Positions 1 to 13,387 of a stretch of 64,000 bases of DNA are shown here, piece after piece. The position numbers and the translations under genes are program-made. This stretch comes from Sclerotinia nivalis. Lineage: Eukaryota; Ascomycota; Leotiomycetes; Helotiales; Sclerotiniaceae. The notes beneath the pieces were generated by a model. The model was not told the DNA's origin. It made no database searches and saw only the letters and a program-made list of their open reading frames with translations. Location of the stretch: NCBI GenBank assembly GCA_029531795.1, contig JAPEIS010000005.1, forward strand, positions 2,416,001-2,480,000. Direction: 5' to 3'. Position 1 is the stretch's first letter, and each line of letters opens with the position of its first letter.

Positions 1-1316
1 CAGGTATCCTGAAAATTATATCTAGTTAGATATGCAGCATGGAAAGGGGACACAATGCTTACAACAGGACCGATCAATTGAGGAGAGGCGTCAAAACCAT
101 TGATGCCTAATAAAATAGCATAGCGAGAACACCAGCCCGCAGACATCCATGCTGCGGGATATATTGCTTGTCCATACTCAAAGAGAGTAATAAGAATGCT
201 AGCTTGCAACAAGATCAATGATACCATTCCAGAAGCTTCCAGCAATGCAACGAATCGTTTTGCCGCAATGTACATTGGGTTTTGACGACATTCTTGGCCA
301 TCTACTGGCTTGGATGTGATGAGCTTCATACAGAGGAATAGCAAAGATAAGTCAGCACCACCATCCCATGGTGGAGTAGTGAGCGTTCGTTCTAATCTCT
401 TATGAGATATTATCGGAAGACAGTGGTGAACAGTCCCGAAGTATTCTAAGATAACAGCAGGTACGGGGAGTCCAGTTGCTAGCATTTGGTTGACTTCCTA
501 TACCGTAATGGTCAGTAGTTTTCAAGGTTGAACTTCCCGCACACAACGACCTATCCGCACGTAAAATCATGCACTTCAAGGAAGGAATTTGGGATTTCAG
601 TCGTTTGTAAAACAAGTAGATCACATGTATGATAACTTACTGGTGGCGGGTTCACCGAAGGCCTAGGAACAGGTAAACTGAAATCTGGTCAGCAAAGTAA
701 AATTGACTTTTCGGAAACATTATACTTGCCCTTCATTCCTGAAGATTTCATTATCAAGAACAGCCATAACAGGAAACTTATTTTGTATATTATTGAACGG
801 ACTTTCTTGTGGATCTACATATGCAGGCATATGTGGTTGCATATATTCAGGGCCATTGTTGGACATTGAGCCCGAAGGTGTAGCATAAGGCGCATGCATA
901 TTTCCACCATTAACTTTAGCTTCAAGTTCAACTAACTTCATGCGTAAAGCATTGATATCCTCGGCCGTAGGAGCAGGAGTTTGTTCAGTATAATCACAGT
1001 GTCGCTGCATTCTGAAGCAGAGACCACAATTTGGAAGCACTTTATCGCACTTTCTTTTTTGTTTTTTACATGTTACGCATGCCTGCGGTGCCTTTCTCTC
1101 TAGGACGAGAGGTACGCCATTGGCACCAAGAGGCATGTTATTTGGATCAAGAGGTATGCCATTCGGACCAAGAGGCATGTTATTTGGATCAAGAGGTATG
1201 CCATTCGGACCAAGAGGCATGTTATTTGGACCAAGAGTCAAGGTATTCGAACCATTCGGTCCATGAGGTCCAGAGGGTCCATGAGGCCCATGATTCGGGC
1301 CATTCGGATGATCCAT
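1..1316 (-). CDS. Zn2Cys6 fungal transcription factor, 3' end cut by window edge
   Basis: Sequence-specific regulator acting in the nucleus; targets cannot be read from the sequence. The start chosen is the ATG at 1316 (MDHPNGPNHG...); the open frame upstream has no ATG. After a Gly/Pro/Asn/Leu-rich repeat comes a complete binuclear cluster C-x2-C-x6-C-x5-C-x2-C-x6-C beginning ACVTCKKQKRKC, followed by a short heptad-like stretch. Exon 1 is 730-1316, exon 2 is 641-677, exon 3 runs from 497 past the left edge. Exon 1 to 2 needs a GC-AG intron (678-729, donor GCAAGT, branch GCTGAC); intron 2 (498-640) is GT-AG. Exon 3 encodes hydrophobic helices of the fungal-specific 'middle homology' region (AVILEYFGTVHHCLPIISHK and on). 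The family is clear; the specific regulator is not identifiable. Confidence 0.88.
1103..1237. repeat. 42-bp in-frame tandem repeat inside the transcription factor gene
   Basis: A 42-bp unit beginning AAGAGGCATG starts at 1128, 1170 and 1212 (the last partial), with a diverged half unit at about 1103-1127. The period is a multiple of three, so the minus-strand protein gains 14-residue units of the type LGPNGIPLDPNNMP just before the zinc cluster. Near-identical copies suggest recent expansion and likely length variation between strains. Confidence 0.85.
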
Positions 1317-4154
1317 CTTCGGGTCAAATCGCTCAGACGGCTTTGAGAAAGTTACTTTGTTTGCTGCGGCCGCATAAATTTCGACCCCGCTTGATTGATG
1401 GAGAGAAACCGGATTCTGATTTTGTAGTACACAATTAGCATATCTTGATGACAAAAGTTAGGAAGAAATTCAGTGGATATACTTGGTATGTTTTTTGATT
1501 GTTTGTAATGATTATTTGGCTGATCTGTTTGATAATCAAATTCTCAATATCAAAGTACAAAATAGATTAATTGAAAAGAAGGAGCGGTGTTGTCGGCCGC
1601 AGTAATGATCAATGGTTTGAGCTCGGACCACAACAACTTCTATTCAGTGTAAACCTCGGGACATGCCATGAACAATGCCATGAACATGCCATGACAACCA
1701 TACTAAACACTCAAATCGCCTCACTCCTCCAGACTCAATGACTACAATGGATGCGTTTGACAGTAAAACTGGTGCATATGGAGGGATGCTGTACCGTACC
1801 AGTCAATTTCTTGTTTATTAGAATCTAGTGCTGGGGCAACACCATACTACAATGTTGATGATTCCAAATGCGATTGGTGAATGAGCTTGCCGCTCGCTGC
1901 ATTCCTGGAACATCGTCTGCTTAAGTAAGTTGATACACTGCAGACAAACCAAACCATCGAGCTCTGTTGGTACTGTTAGTATAAGCAGTACATCATATCG
2001 TATGCTAAACCTATGGTCAATAGCGAATATATCATTCCAGCATTACTTCTATCTGCGTATGTACAACAAAATTTCGAAGTAGGCACAGATTCATTCCAAA
2101 CTACTTACTCTAATTGTACCCTTCTCTCATTAAACTGCCACATGATTCTATTTCTTCTCGAAAATGATCGCCATCTTGGATCTTTAACGTTGGAATGATA
2201 GCTATCGCGTTGGCTAATCAGGCTAGGATTCATTTTTGAAGAAAACCACATTGTGGCCCTCAGGGTGCAGAAGGTAAATATCTAGCATCTAGAAATAAAA
2301 CGGAGACTTAGAACTAATATATAGATAGATCATAGCACTCAATACCCCCAGCCTTTCCACCATATCTAAATGCAGAAGAGGTGCATAAGTGAGGGAAATC
2401 AATTTCGGTCCAATGCGGCATGAGGTTCAATCGAAAAAGAAACGTATGGAGCGTGTATATGGTGGAAAGAAATGCACTGGGACTTTCGGACGAGAAAGCT
2501 ACAAGTGTACATCCTACAAACCTGAAGACATCTGGAGCATTCAGAGTTGCACAGTTCGAGGGTTGTGAATGTGCGCAATTTCTGGCTGCGCTGAACAAAT
2601 TTTATCATTCCTACTCCTCCCTGCCACACGAGCTAGGAACCTGGGAACAAAGGTGAGCCAGATCACTAGCTCAATCAATCCCCAAGCAGATAGCGGTGTT
2701 GCGGTCGACTACCAAATTCCGCGAAACTCGGTGAATCGTATCGAAGCCGATGCTTATTCAATATGATGGCATCTAGAGATGACCGCAAGTTAGTACCTTG
2801 CCATACTCGTGGTTTTGTCACTTTGTCCAGTCGACAATCCATGTGTAGGAAACACATTGTACAAGTTTATTGAAAACTCTCGCATGAGATTGAAACCAGA
2901 TGATGTACACTACTAGTACAGATATATATGCTAGACCAAGACAAGATTCGGTATATGAAGAGACTACATTTTAAAGGCATGCTGCTGAGTTTCGGATCGC
3001 TCCGGGACAGGAAGCAGTATTGGAATAACAAACATAAGTATAGTAAAGATGTTTGAACTCCGATATCAGCGAAGTCGCAATGCCAATTAAACAGGGTCGC
3101 ATGAGCCAATGTCCAAGTAGATATTTGGCATCTATGGTATGTTTGAAGGAAAACATTTTAACTAGAGTCAATTGTTGTGCAGTGCAAGACATCTTAAGCT
3201 TTCATGCTACATTTTGATAAGATTGCCAAAGCTCAGATCAATCAGTAAGGAGGATTCAACCAATATCGGGGCGAGAACACAGGACAAGGAATCTGTCAAG
3301 GCACAATACCAAGTTGGGCATGTGTAACATCTCAAAACGACAGAATCAGAACCACATCAGGAAATACTCAACTGAGTTTGGACATTTATATAATATTGAG
3401 GAGACGCGCAAAAGATGAAGAAACCAATCCTCAAAATATATCAAGAGTTTTCCAAATATTGAAATGAGAAGTGAAGGATAGGAAGTTGTCAATTTTTAGG
3501 TACAACTTAGTATATTACAGCATACAGATATGAGATACGGAAGATAGGAGAAGCCAATATCCCTATATATTACAATGATCAGTTTTCAGGCCCAATACTA
3601 TCATAACAGACAAAAAGCTGCCCAATATGCCGCTAAGTTGTGGTATTTCTTCATGCTCAATCGAGGAGCGAGAGAAGAAAACAGTCATAATGCTCGAGGG
3701 AGTCCAGGGCATTCAGAAGAATCCAATTTAGATCTGAAGAGCTGAGAGTAGCATTTCGCTTGAAGCCTCTGGGAATATTCTTTCTAATGGGATGAGGATA
3801 AAAGACGATAGCATTTGTTTATGACTAGATATTAGCATGTTCTCGTCTCGTTTTAGCATTCTACTACGATGAATGCTCAGGAAGATACAGAGTACACAAG
3901 ATCCCAAGGTGAGAAATGAAGATGGCTTAATTCTCAATGATCTTATCATTCACAATTACATCAATTCATCATGTATCATCCACATCGGAATCACCCGAAA
4001 TCACATTATTTATGTCTATCCCAAGTACCTCAGAGGCGCAAAGTGGCATCATTAATAGCAGCAAACTAATCAGTACCTCAACCCCACCAACTCCAGCAAA
4101 ATCACCCCAAACATTCCACCCATCTAGTACTAACCAGTACACCCCAATCTCCAA
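1317..4154. other. Intergenic, no supported gene
   Basis: About 2.8 kb with only short overlapping open frames that show no family signature or paired splice signals. The first part is the upstream region of the transcription factor gene and contains the short iterated CATGCCATGAA motif near 1650-1690. I see nothing else supportable. Confidence 0.5.
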
Positions 4155-5073
4155 CTAATTATCCCAGGATTCAGGCGACTCAGTTGAATCATAATTATCC
4201 GTAGTTCTCTGCCTCTTATTCGAATGCGTAGGCACGGGACACGCTGGCATCTGTCTATTCGGAGTAGAAACCGATCTCGTATCAGTAGAAGGTAACGTTG
4301 CACGAGGATCCGTAGCAAAACCAGTGGTAGTTATTTTTGCGGGTGTTTGAAGTTCCAAAGTGCTGGTTACTTCGTCGAATGTACGTTCTTTTGAATCCTG
4401 GTGCGTTATTAGCTGTGATGTCGGTATGAAAAGAGAGAATGAAAAGGAAAACATACGATAGATCTCTTGATTTCCCAGAATATACTCAAGAGCGTTTGTT
4501 CTTGGTTTATAAACATTGCTCTTCGATCTTTTTCGGCCTGACTATCTTTGGTTCCGAGGACTGTGGTGACTTTCCGTTTCCTTCGTTCGAATGTGTGCCG
4601 GATAACGGAAAATTGGTTGTTGTGCCACTATAAACAGAACAAAAGTTAGGCCGCTGTCCTCTTTATCGAGTTATCAGGGGATTTTGAGAGGAGAAGTTCC
4701 TTACATCCTCCATCTGCTGAGCCCAGTCCTCCGGAATCGGTTTTCCCTTTTCCAAGCTCCCAATCCGAGCCTGTAAACCCGAGGCCAATTCCTCCATAAA
4801 TTTCGCAGTGTCGGTATCATACCCATCGCATTCTTTCTGGAATCTTCTCTGTAGAGTGTGCGTGAATTGTCGAGCTTCGTTGTCGTTGGCTTCGTACATT
4901 TGGGATAATTGGTCCGCGATGGCTGTGAGACCGGGGCCGAGTGGCTCATCTTCGATATGCTTGAGGAAGTCATTCATGTTTTTGTTGATGTCAAATGGAG
5001 CTTGTGCTCCTATTTCCCATACCTTGAGCTTGCGACCGCTCGTTCCTTTTATTGGGGTGTTGGTGGCAGACAT
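4155..5073 (-). CDS. Conserved-looking hypothetical protein, 3 exons, about 260 aa
   Basis: Function not recognised. Three exons join in phase 0: 4705-5073, 4457-4627 and 4397-4155, separated by introns with donors GTAAGG and GTATGT and acceptors TTTATAG and GCACCAG. The ATG at 5073 begins MSATNTPIKGTSGRKLKVWE. Residues about 1-123 look helical and acidic. The middle exon is basic (FERRKRKV), and the tail is Ser/Thr/Pro-rich with a KRQRTTDN patch that could be a nuclear signal. No membrane segment or signal peptide is visible. Exon joins are convincing because each alternative frame closes quickly; the role is unknown. Confidence 0.75.
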
Positions 5074-8029
5074 TCTTGCTGTTGTTGTTGTTGTAGTGAT
5101 GGTGGTATTTTGGTATAGGAAGTAAGAGGAAGGAGGTAGTTTTGAGTTTTGGTAGGATATGCTAACCGCTTTTGAAAAGGGGAGGATCGTTGTAGATAGT
5201 TTGATGGACCAATAAACTACTAGACAATATATGAAGAGTTTTATGATCCAACAAAAAACCCGAATCTCTTAAAAGACTTGTCGCAATCAATAAAATAAGT
5301 CTACAAACAATCCAGAAGAAGGAAAACTCAATGCTCGAACCAAAGAAGCACAAATGAGATTCGATCTGAATATTGATCTTTGATACTTGATGTTTTATAA
5401 AAAAAAAAAAAAAAGGAAAAGAAATTCAACTTCACAAAGAAATCCTTATATAAGAACTTAATACTTATACAGTGAATATATAATTTGCTCAAACCACGTG
5501 TTTTTGAGGGTATGCGGTGGTGGAAGATAGTGAATATCAATTTCCGTTTGTATTAAATAAAGAAGTGAATGAGTTTATGTACAATAGTGAGTTTTATTAC
5601 AGCAGTTAACGGCTTTGTGCTTGTAATCTATAGAAGAGGAGCTGCTTCTTGGCATTCTTCTTCCTTTACGATATCTCTCATGGATTCCAGCAGGTACTAG
5701 TAGAACTTTCTTGTTAGGCGTGGTGTTTCGTTTCTGCGGGCTGCGAGAATAGTCATGGAAGTGGCTGGACTTTTGATATATTATCGTTACTTACCTGTTG
5801 TTGGATTACTTTAAGGGCTTGACTAGATGATATCTGAGGTAGATAGTATAGGAAATGGCTTTCATGCGTATGTGCTCAATACTGCTGTCTATGTAAAAGC
5901 CGTAGCAACTACCGCAGATTCACCGAAGCCCGCTTTGTAGATTGATAAGGTCAGTTATGTACCTGGACCACATCTACATGCACAAATTTGGGTCCGCTCA
6001 TCTAGTATCTTATACGGAAAATTGATGTTCCACTCCAGCATCTGGAAGGAATACATACCTACATATTAACAAATACGGTGAATACTTTCATGCACTAATC
6101 GACGACATCCATGGTGAATTTGGTCTCTGATAATATTCTAAAACCTCAAGCATATCCACTAAACCAGTGAGCCTTGAAAATTTATTATCAGTTTGGAGTA
6201 GTCTAGAAATCTATGTTATTCTAGATTCGGTTTCATATATGATGATGAACCCACAGGAAACGATCTGATTATATAGAGACTTCGAGAAAGCATCAGCAAC
6301 TACCTGCACCACTTTCTCACTATCTCTTGGACTTACAGAAACTGTCGCTCTACCTCTTCCTCAATTTTCGTATTTGAAGTCCCCTGAACAAGCCATGCCA
6401 GCCTACGATCAAACGATATGATGACACTTTGGTGACAAAACAACTGTGAGCTTCTCCGAGTAAGGTTCATAGACTGTTCCTAGATCAACATTGCTTGACA
6501 TCTATGTAGATTCCATTACCCTTGCTCTAGAAATTATCGTAAACTATTTACTTGAATCTACTTCTCCCCTCGAGCTCCTCCTCCTGTATGTATCACCATT
6601 CATCAACTCCAACTCCAACATACCTATAACTCTCGATCATCCCTTTCAACCTTTCCCCAATACAAACCGTGAATATCCCACAATCATCCACATCCCTCTA
6701 CTTTCCATTCGCAAAGATCCAAACTAAGGGGAAAAAAAGCCACTTACCCTCAAAACACCGGAAGGTTTTATGAAAAGATTAAACCCCAATTCCGCCTCAA
6801 CACTTCACACAAGCAGCAAGGAGTATATTTTTAAAAAAAAAAATCAACATTTAATCCGAAATTATACATCCTCACCAGCAACACCAAAACGAATTTCGAT
6901 ATAGATATAAATTAACATTTATCCCCCTTAGTAACCACAACCAACACTAGGTATGTATACTAAAATTACATAAAAGCACTCTCCCACCCAGAGCCCGCTT
7001 AGAACCCCGCTATTCCCCAGAAGAACCAAAACACTCTAAAGACTATATACCATAAATCCCAGACATATCACAGAAATCTCACACCCATACCAGTACTCCA
7101 TCCCTTTCTAATTTAAATTAATAGAGCATCATATTCATATTCATATCACTCCCCACTCTTTACTCCTCACTATAAAAGAAACCAAAACATCCATCTACTC
7201 TCAACATTACTTCAAGCTTTCTCTCTATTTTTTAATTTTGGGGGGGGGGGGGGATCCTCGAGTAGATAAAAAACATATAAAACAACCTAAGACTGGGTAC
7301 TCATTAGCACATCCCACATCCAGCTCACTCAGAGTTGGTCTTAACAGAAATAAAGTCAATAGTTAATTGAAAACCAATCGGTTTGGATGTGCGAGCTATC
7401 TTCGCTTTTTCCCTTTTTACTCCCTGCAAACAGGCATGTATAATCAGAAGAACCACAAGGCAACAACAAACACTCACATACATAATACATCCTCACATTT
7501 AATTTCACAACACTCAATATAAATCCACAATAAACATACAGTAGGCAAAACCAGATAATAACTCAATCATTCATGGAACATTAGTTATCAGACTCGAAAA
7601 ACATACACACACATAAAAGTTACAATTCAATTATATGTTCATGAATGCATTCAAGGCATCTAAGATCATCTTATCTCATCCCTTTATCTATCTCATTCTT
7701 CATTCACCCATTCTCATCTTCTTTGCCTTTCCTTGCTCAAAATGACATTTCATGTGCAATATATCCCATGTATGCATCCACCACCCCACCATCCTGAATC
7801 ATCAGCCATAATACAATTTTGGGTGGCTGTGGAAGATATCTAAAGCAAAATTTGGTACTAGGCTTTAAATCATTCCCATAACGCCACGACAGGAATATGA
7901 TAAGACCCAAATGCTAATGAACAAATCTTCAGCTTGAAAATTATGAGCAGGCAAACCCAGAACGCCCGGAGACCATATGCATATTCTTTTTTTAGGCAAT
8001 GTTGATACATTAAAGAAGGAAAAGGAAAA
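5074..8029. other. Long AT-rich intergenic region between RPB1 and the hypothetical gene
   Basis: About 3 kb without a supported gene. It should contain the RPB1 3'-UTR at its right end and the promoter of the gene starting at 5073 at its left end. A 14-base poly-A run lies near 5400-5414 and a 14-base poly-G run at 7240-7253. The 6491-6727 open frame is low-complexity and not convincing. Confidence 0.5.
7240..7253. repeat. Poly-G tract (14 G) followed by GGATCCTCGAG
   Basis: A run of 14 G on the + strand is followed directly by ATCCTCGAG, which creates overlapping GGATCC and CTCGAG hexamers. Such a homopolymer is isolated in this AT-rich spacer. Confidence 0.9.
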
Positions 8030-11000
8030 TCAGTTGTTCCCACCGCGAGGGGATCTATATTATATTAGCACAGGATACTATAATCGGAAGCTATGGCTTG
8101 ACCTACGTTGGAGAAAAGCCTGGAGAAGTAGGAGAGTAAGAGGGACTGGTCGGGGAATATTTTGGAGAAGTATTGCTGCCCTGGTGTTGGGGCGAAGATG
8201 GACTCCAGTTTGGAGAGGTTGGAGAATAGACAGGACTGGTAGGTGAGAGACCTGAGCCTGGTGATACTTTATTTCCAGCATAATTTGGACTAGTTGGACT
8301 ATAGTTAGGAGAAGTTGGTGAGTATGATGGTGATGTAGGACTATATGACGGACTAGTTGGTGATCCATGGATATTAGGAGAGGTTGGCGAATAGTTTGGT
8401 GACGTCGGACTATACGAAGGCGACGTTGGAGACACGAAACTAGGGCTGGTAGGACTATAGGCAGGAGACGTAGGTGTGAATGCAGGGCTGACTGGTGAGA
8501 ACCGAGGCGAAACAGAATATCCAGGGCTTGCACCACCTCCCATCATTGGCGAAGTTGGACTGTAACCAGGACTGGAAGGAGAGAACTGTGGGGAGGTTGG
8601 AGATGCGTTGAAAGGACTGGTTGGAGAATAACCACCACCAGGACTTCTCGAACCAGCTCCATAAGGACTCATGCCACCACCAAATCCGAGACCTCCACCA
8701 TACTCTGTAGCAAATCCGCTTGGTGTCTCAGAACCAGCACTTTGGATAGGAGAGAATGCAGCACCATAATCAGGTGTACCAAGATAACCACCCTCATTAA
8801 GTGGAGATTGGCCATCGTAAGGAGTTGCAGCACCACCTTCACCGCCCTTAACAGGAATTCCTGCCATAAGACCCATTCGGCTGTTGTCAGAGATGACAGT
8901 TTCCAGCATCTTTGGATCAAGCAGAATATCCATCTCTCCAGTTCCCATAGGAGCAAGCTGACCAAGCATAACGTTCTCAGAAATACCACGGCAGTCGTCC
9001 AATTCACCAACTGCAGCAGCTTCAAGCAAGATTTCAACAGTTTCTTCGAAAGAACATCTCATCAAAGCTCCTGTGTCTGCACGATTGATACCGTGACGAG
9101 TGATAGCCATCAAGTGACCACGTGATGTCATAATATCAGTAAGAAGAGCAAGATGGCGATGATTGACATAAGAACCATCGAAAGCCAACACCATTGTCAA
9201 TTCACGCATCAAGGCAGATCGAGCAGCTTCGATACCAAAGACTTCGAAAACCTGGATGAAATGATTCGAATAGGTTCTTCGAGGATCAACTCCTGGCACG
9301 GTCAAGACGTCCTTCAACGACGTTCCACTGGTATCAAGGTACCATTCTTCACAGTCCTTGTCCTCTTTGCTTGCAACCAATCTACCATCAGGCTTCTCAA
9401 ATAGCTTAACATCTTTGTTCAAGAAAGCTCTGTCAATACCTAGAACACCACGAAGGGTCAAAGTATCGAGGATATGTGCCTCAAGACGCTTAAGCATGAT
9501 ATCTTCTTCAATGTCATCATCATCGTATTTTGAATCGCTCTGCTTGATCATTCGGATACGGATGACCTGTTGCTCGGCGTTGTTATCACTGAAAATGACG
9601 GCCAAATCCTTGGGGTAATTTTCCTTGATCTTGATAGCAACATCATCGACCTTTAATCCCTTGTCCAACATCTTTTGACGATCGAGAATAAGACGAAGAA
9701 GCCATCTGGATTGATTATCCGGTGAATCATGATGCTCTTCTGGAATAATGAAGTAAGACTCAACCATATCAACATCATCTTCAATGGTAGTAGATTGAAT
9801 GTCAGGATCGTGGTAGATCTCGGTAGCATATGTAACGGAGCGCAGGGTAGTATGTTCAACAGCACTTCGCAATAACTTGGCGGTCTCTTGATTAGCATTA
9901 GGTCCATCCTGATAAACAATCATGGAGGGTGTCTTGATATTCGGAGCGATATTCAGAATTTCCTTAAGACGTGGCACACCGAGAGTAATGTTCTTGGATG
10001 AAATACCAGTGAAATGGAAAGTGTTCAAGGTCATCTGTGTGGCTGGTTCACCAATAGACTGTGCAGCAAGTACACCAACCATCTCACCAGGGTTGACCAA
10101 AGCTCTAGTGAAACGAGTCTCGAGCTCACCAAGAATGTGTTCAAAGGCAAGCTTGTTGAGGTGCATACCGAGTGCAATACGTTTGTAAGCAAGACGAGAT
10201 CGGAACTGTGCCTTGATGAAAATCGTGGCATTGTATTGAGCTTCAACAGAAAGCTCGTCAGTACCACGGACAATGATCATACGGTCGAGTAACTGCTGCA
10301 CTCTTGGAATGACATCTCTGGGATGTAAGTCACTGCGGTTTCCGTCATCAGTCTTGAACAATCTCTTTGCGCTGTCGATAATACGAATGATATTCAAAGG
10401 AAGTTGGAAGTGATCGTCATCCTTCTCCTTGGTTCGGGAGTGTACGAAGTCTCGAAGAATTCTTCTGTCCTCTTCTAGGGCAGCAAATTCTGCATCAAGC
10501 AGTTGTTGCGTCTCAAGATCTCCGTAGAGTTCGTTTGCATGCTCCAGGACATCTGTTGAAATCCGCTCAGACATAACTTCAAGTTTGAAGAGATCATTAA
10601 ATGCCTTGTTACTGATGTTGATATGATCCATTTTTTGGTTCTCGAAAATGACACCGTCTAGACCATCTTCACCATAGACGAACTGAACAATGTCACCAAG
10701 TGAGTTGCGGACAGTACCATCATATTTAGCCATAACATCCTCAAGAGCTTTGACAAGACGACGTTGAATATAACCAGTTTCTGCAGTCTTAACCGCGGTA
10801 TCGATCAAACCTTCACGACCAGCCATGGCGTGGAAGAAGAACTCTGTTGGGGTGAGACCTCTTAAGTATGAGTTCTCGACAAAACCTCTCGATTCTGGCG
10901 AATAATCGTCCTTGGTGAAATGTGGAAGAGTACGGTATTTGAAACCGAAAGGAATACGTTTACCTTCAACAGATTGTTGGCCCACAAGGGCAGACATCTG

Positions 11001-13387
11001 AGAAATATTGATAGTAGAACCTTTAGAACCAGAGCGAGCCATCTGTACAGCATTGTTGATATCCAACAAACCATCCTCAGTCTTTGTACCAGCTGTGTTA
11101 CGAGCCTCGTTCAAAGCTTTGGAGACTTGACTCTCGAAGGTTTCACGAACGTTCATACCAGGAAGGGATTCAAGTTCGTTACTAGTAGCCTTCTCAACAA
11201 GCTCTGTGACTTCAGCCTTCTGCTTAGCGATAGCCTTCTCAATCTGCTCAATGGTCTCTTTGTTGGGAATCGTGTCACCAATACCGATACTGAAACCATT
11301 ATGAAGAAGCCAATAATTAATAACTCGCTGGCAACCATTGAAGAAGGCCATTGCAGCATCTGGACCTTGTTCATTGAAGACAATATGGACAATACCATTA
11401 CCAGAAGCTCCGACATTCTTCTTGGCCATTAGACCATACATGAGTTGTCCCTCTTGGATCAAGCAACCATCATCGTTCAATGGGGCATGCAAATGCTCTT
11501 TATCCTTACTGGCGTTGTAGGAATTGACGATCTTGGGGATGATCAAACTGACGATTTGCTTTCCAGTCCATCTAGGACGTGGCTTAAGGATAGCAGGTTG
11601 AGGGATGACGCCATCCCAGTCTGGAACCCATAACAAGATGTTCATCAAATGTTCCTTTGTGATGAAAACATCTCTTCTACAGATCTTGTAAACACCAGCC
11701 AGCGTATCTTGAACGATACCCATGAGAGGACCGTTTCTTTGAGGAGAAACAATGTTAAGAGGCACCATGCAGAGATTCATGACCTCGGCACGAGTCTCAT
11801 ATGTTTGTGGAACATGCAAGTTCATTTCGTCTCCATCGAAATCTGCGTTGTATGGTGAAGTAACAGACAAGTTAAGACGGAAAGTGGAGTAAGGCATGAC
11901 TCGAACTCTGTGACCCATCATAGATTCCTTATGCAACGATGGTTGACGATTGAAGATAATAAAGTCGCCATCAACAATGTGCCTCTCAACCTTCCAACCA
12001 TACTCAAGTGAAATTGCACCTGCGCGCTTGTGATGACGAAGATCAATACGTGTACCATCAGATCGGATGACATACTTGGCACCAGGATGCTCATCCGGAC
12101 CATTTTTGACAAGCTGATGCAATTTATCGATGTTTAGTGGTGTAACAGTCTCCGGATATGTGAGAATTCTCGCAATGCTTCGAGGAACTCCAACCTCATC
12201 TAGGGAGAGATTGGGATCACCAGTAATAACGGTACGAGCAGAAAAGTCGACACGCTTTCCCATCAAATTTCCACGGAGACGACCTTCCTTACCCTTGAGA
12301 CGAGCACGAATGGATTTGACAGGTCTACCCGACTTCTGCAGAGCTGGTGGTTGACCAGCAATATCGTTGTCCATGTAGGTTGCGACGTGATATTGCAGCA
12401 GAGTCTCAAAGTCTTGCAGAATGTGCTGAGGCGAACCTTCTTGTTGTGCTTGTCGAACATTACCATTGGCACGAATGATATCACCTAACTTGTATGTCAA
12501 ATCATCCTCTCCTCGCATACCCTGACCAGTACCATCCATGGAAATACTCGGTCGAACAGGAGGTGGTGGTACTGGAAGAACGGTGATTATCATCCACTCA
12601 GGACGAGCATAATCTGCATTCAACCCAACATCCTGAATTTCAGCAGTAGACATGCTGCGGAAGACGTTGAGTGCCATATCCGGAGTGATTTGTCTCTTGT
12701 CAGGCTGCACAGCCTCTCCGTCTTCATCCTTAGGAGCCTTCCACGTACCCCAGAGGGCCAGAGCAGTTTGACGAACTTCAGGCTGAATATTGCCACATCC
12801 CCCATGCGATTTCTTCGCAGCTTCCTTTGGATCTGCGTTAAATTCCTCTTCGTTCATCTGAACGTCACTATCACAAATCATCTTAGTCTTGCAGAGCTTC
12901 CATATAGCCTCGAATCTGCGCTTGGGATCACGGATAGAAACGGCTGCCTTGTAAGCTGGATTGCTCTGATATTTTGATGTTAGCATCAAGGTACATGAAA
13001 CAAACCACCTCAAACAGGTAGTAAACTAACCCTGTCTAGTTTAACTTTACCACAGTTGTGGCAGACCATTTCCAAAAGCTTCTTTGTCTTTTTCAAGAAA
13101 CCAGGATGGTAAACAGGTTTGGCCAGTTCGATGTGACCGAAATGACCAGGACATTCCGACATATTTTGATCACAAGTAGCACATTTAAATTGTCTGTCAA
13201 TGGAACCGAGTCGGGGATCATTAAGACCTTGCTCTCTTGGCTTCATCTTACTCTCGTCCATAGTCTCAGGATACAAAATATGAGCTACACTCATATTTTT
13301 GATCTCCTCAGGAGAGAAGAGACCAAATTGTATCTCCTGGATAGTCCGTAACGGCGCATCTGAATGCGCAAAATTAAGATTCGCCAT
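8030..13387 (-). CDS. rpb1: RNA polymerase II largest subunit Rpb1
   Basis: Catalytic subunit of nuclear RNA polymerase II, which makes mRNA. Exon 1 (13031-13387) starts [13 protein letters not shown] and carries the N-terminal zinc clamp ([17 protein letters not shown], then CHNCGK). A 65-nt intron (12966-13030, donor GTTAGT, branch GCTAAC) leads to the main exon, 8107-12965. That exon has the metal-binding catalytic loop [14 protein letters not shown], the bridge-helix and trigger-loop regions, and a C-terminal domain of imperfect YSPTSPS heptads. Read straight on, the frame stops at 8103 in mid-heptad (GFSPT stop). A good intron (8055-8106, GTAGGT..TGCTAATATAATATAG) would instead add exon 8030-8054, giving SPTSPRGGNN and a total of 1746 aa, close to other ascomycete Rpb1 proteins. 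The family is certain; the terminal exon is inferred. Confidence 0.97.

Noticed and set aside
1031..1438. 135-codon + strand frame opposite the transcription factor
   Set aside because: It is the antisense shadow of the 42-bp coding repeat.
8078..8536. 152-codon minus-strand frame rich in His/Leu/Gln
   Set aside because: Alternative-frame shadow of the Rpb1 CTD heptad repeats.
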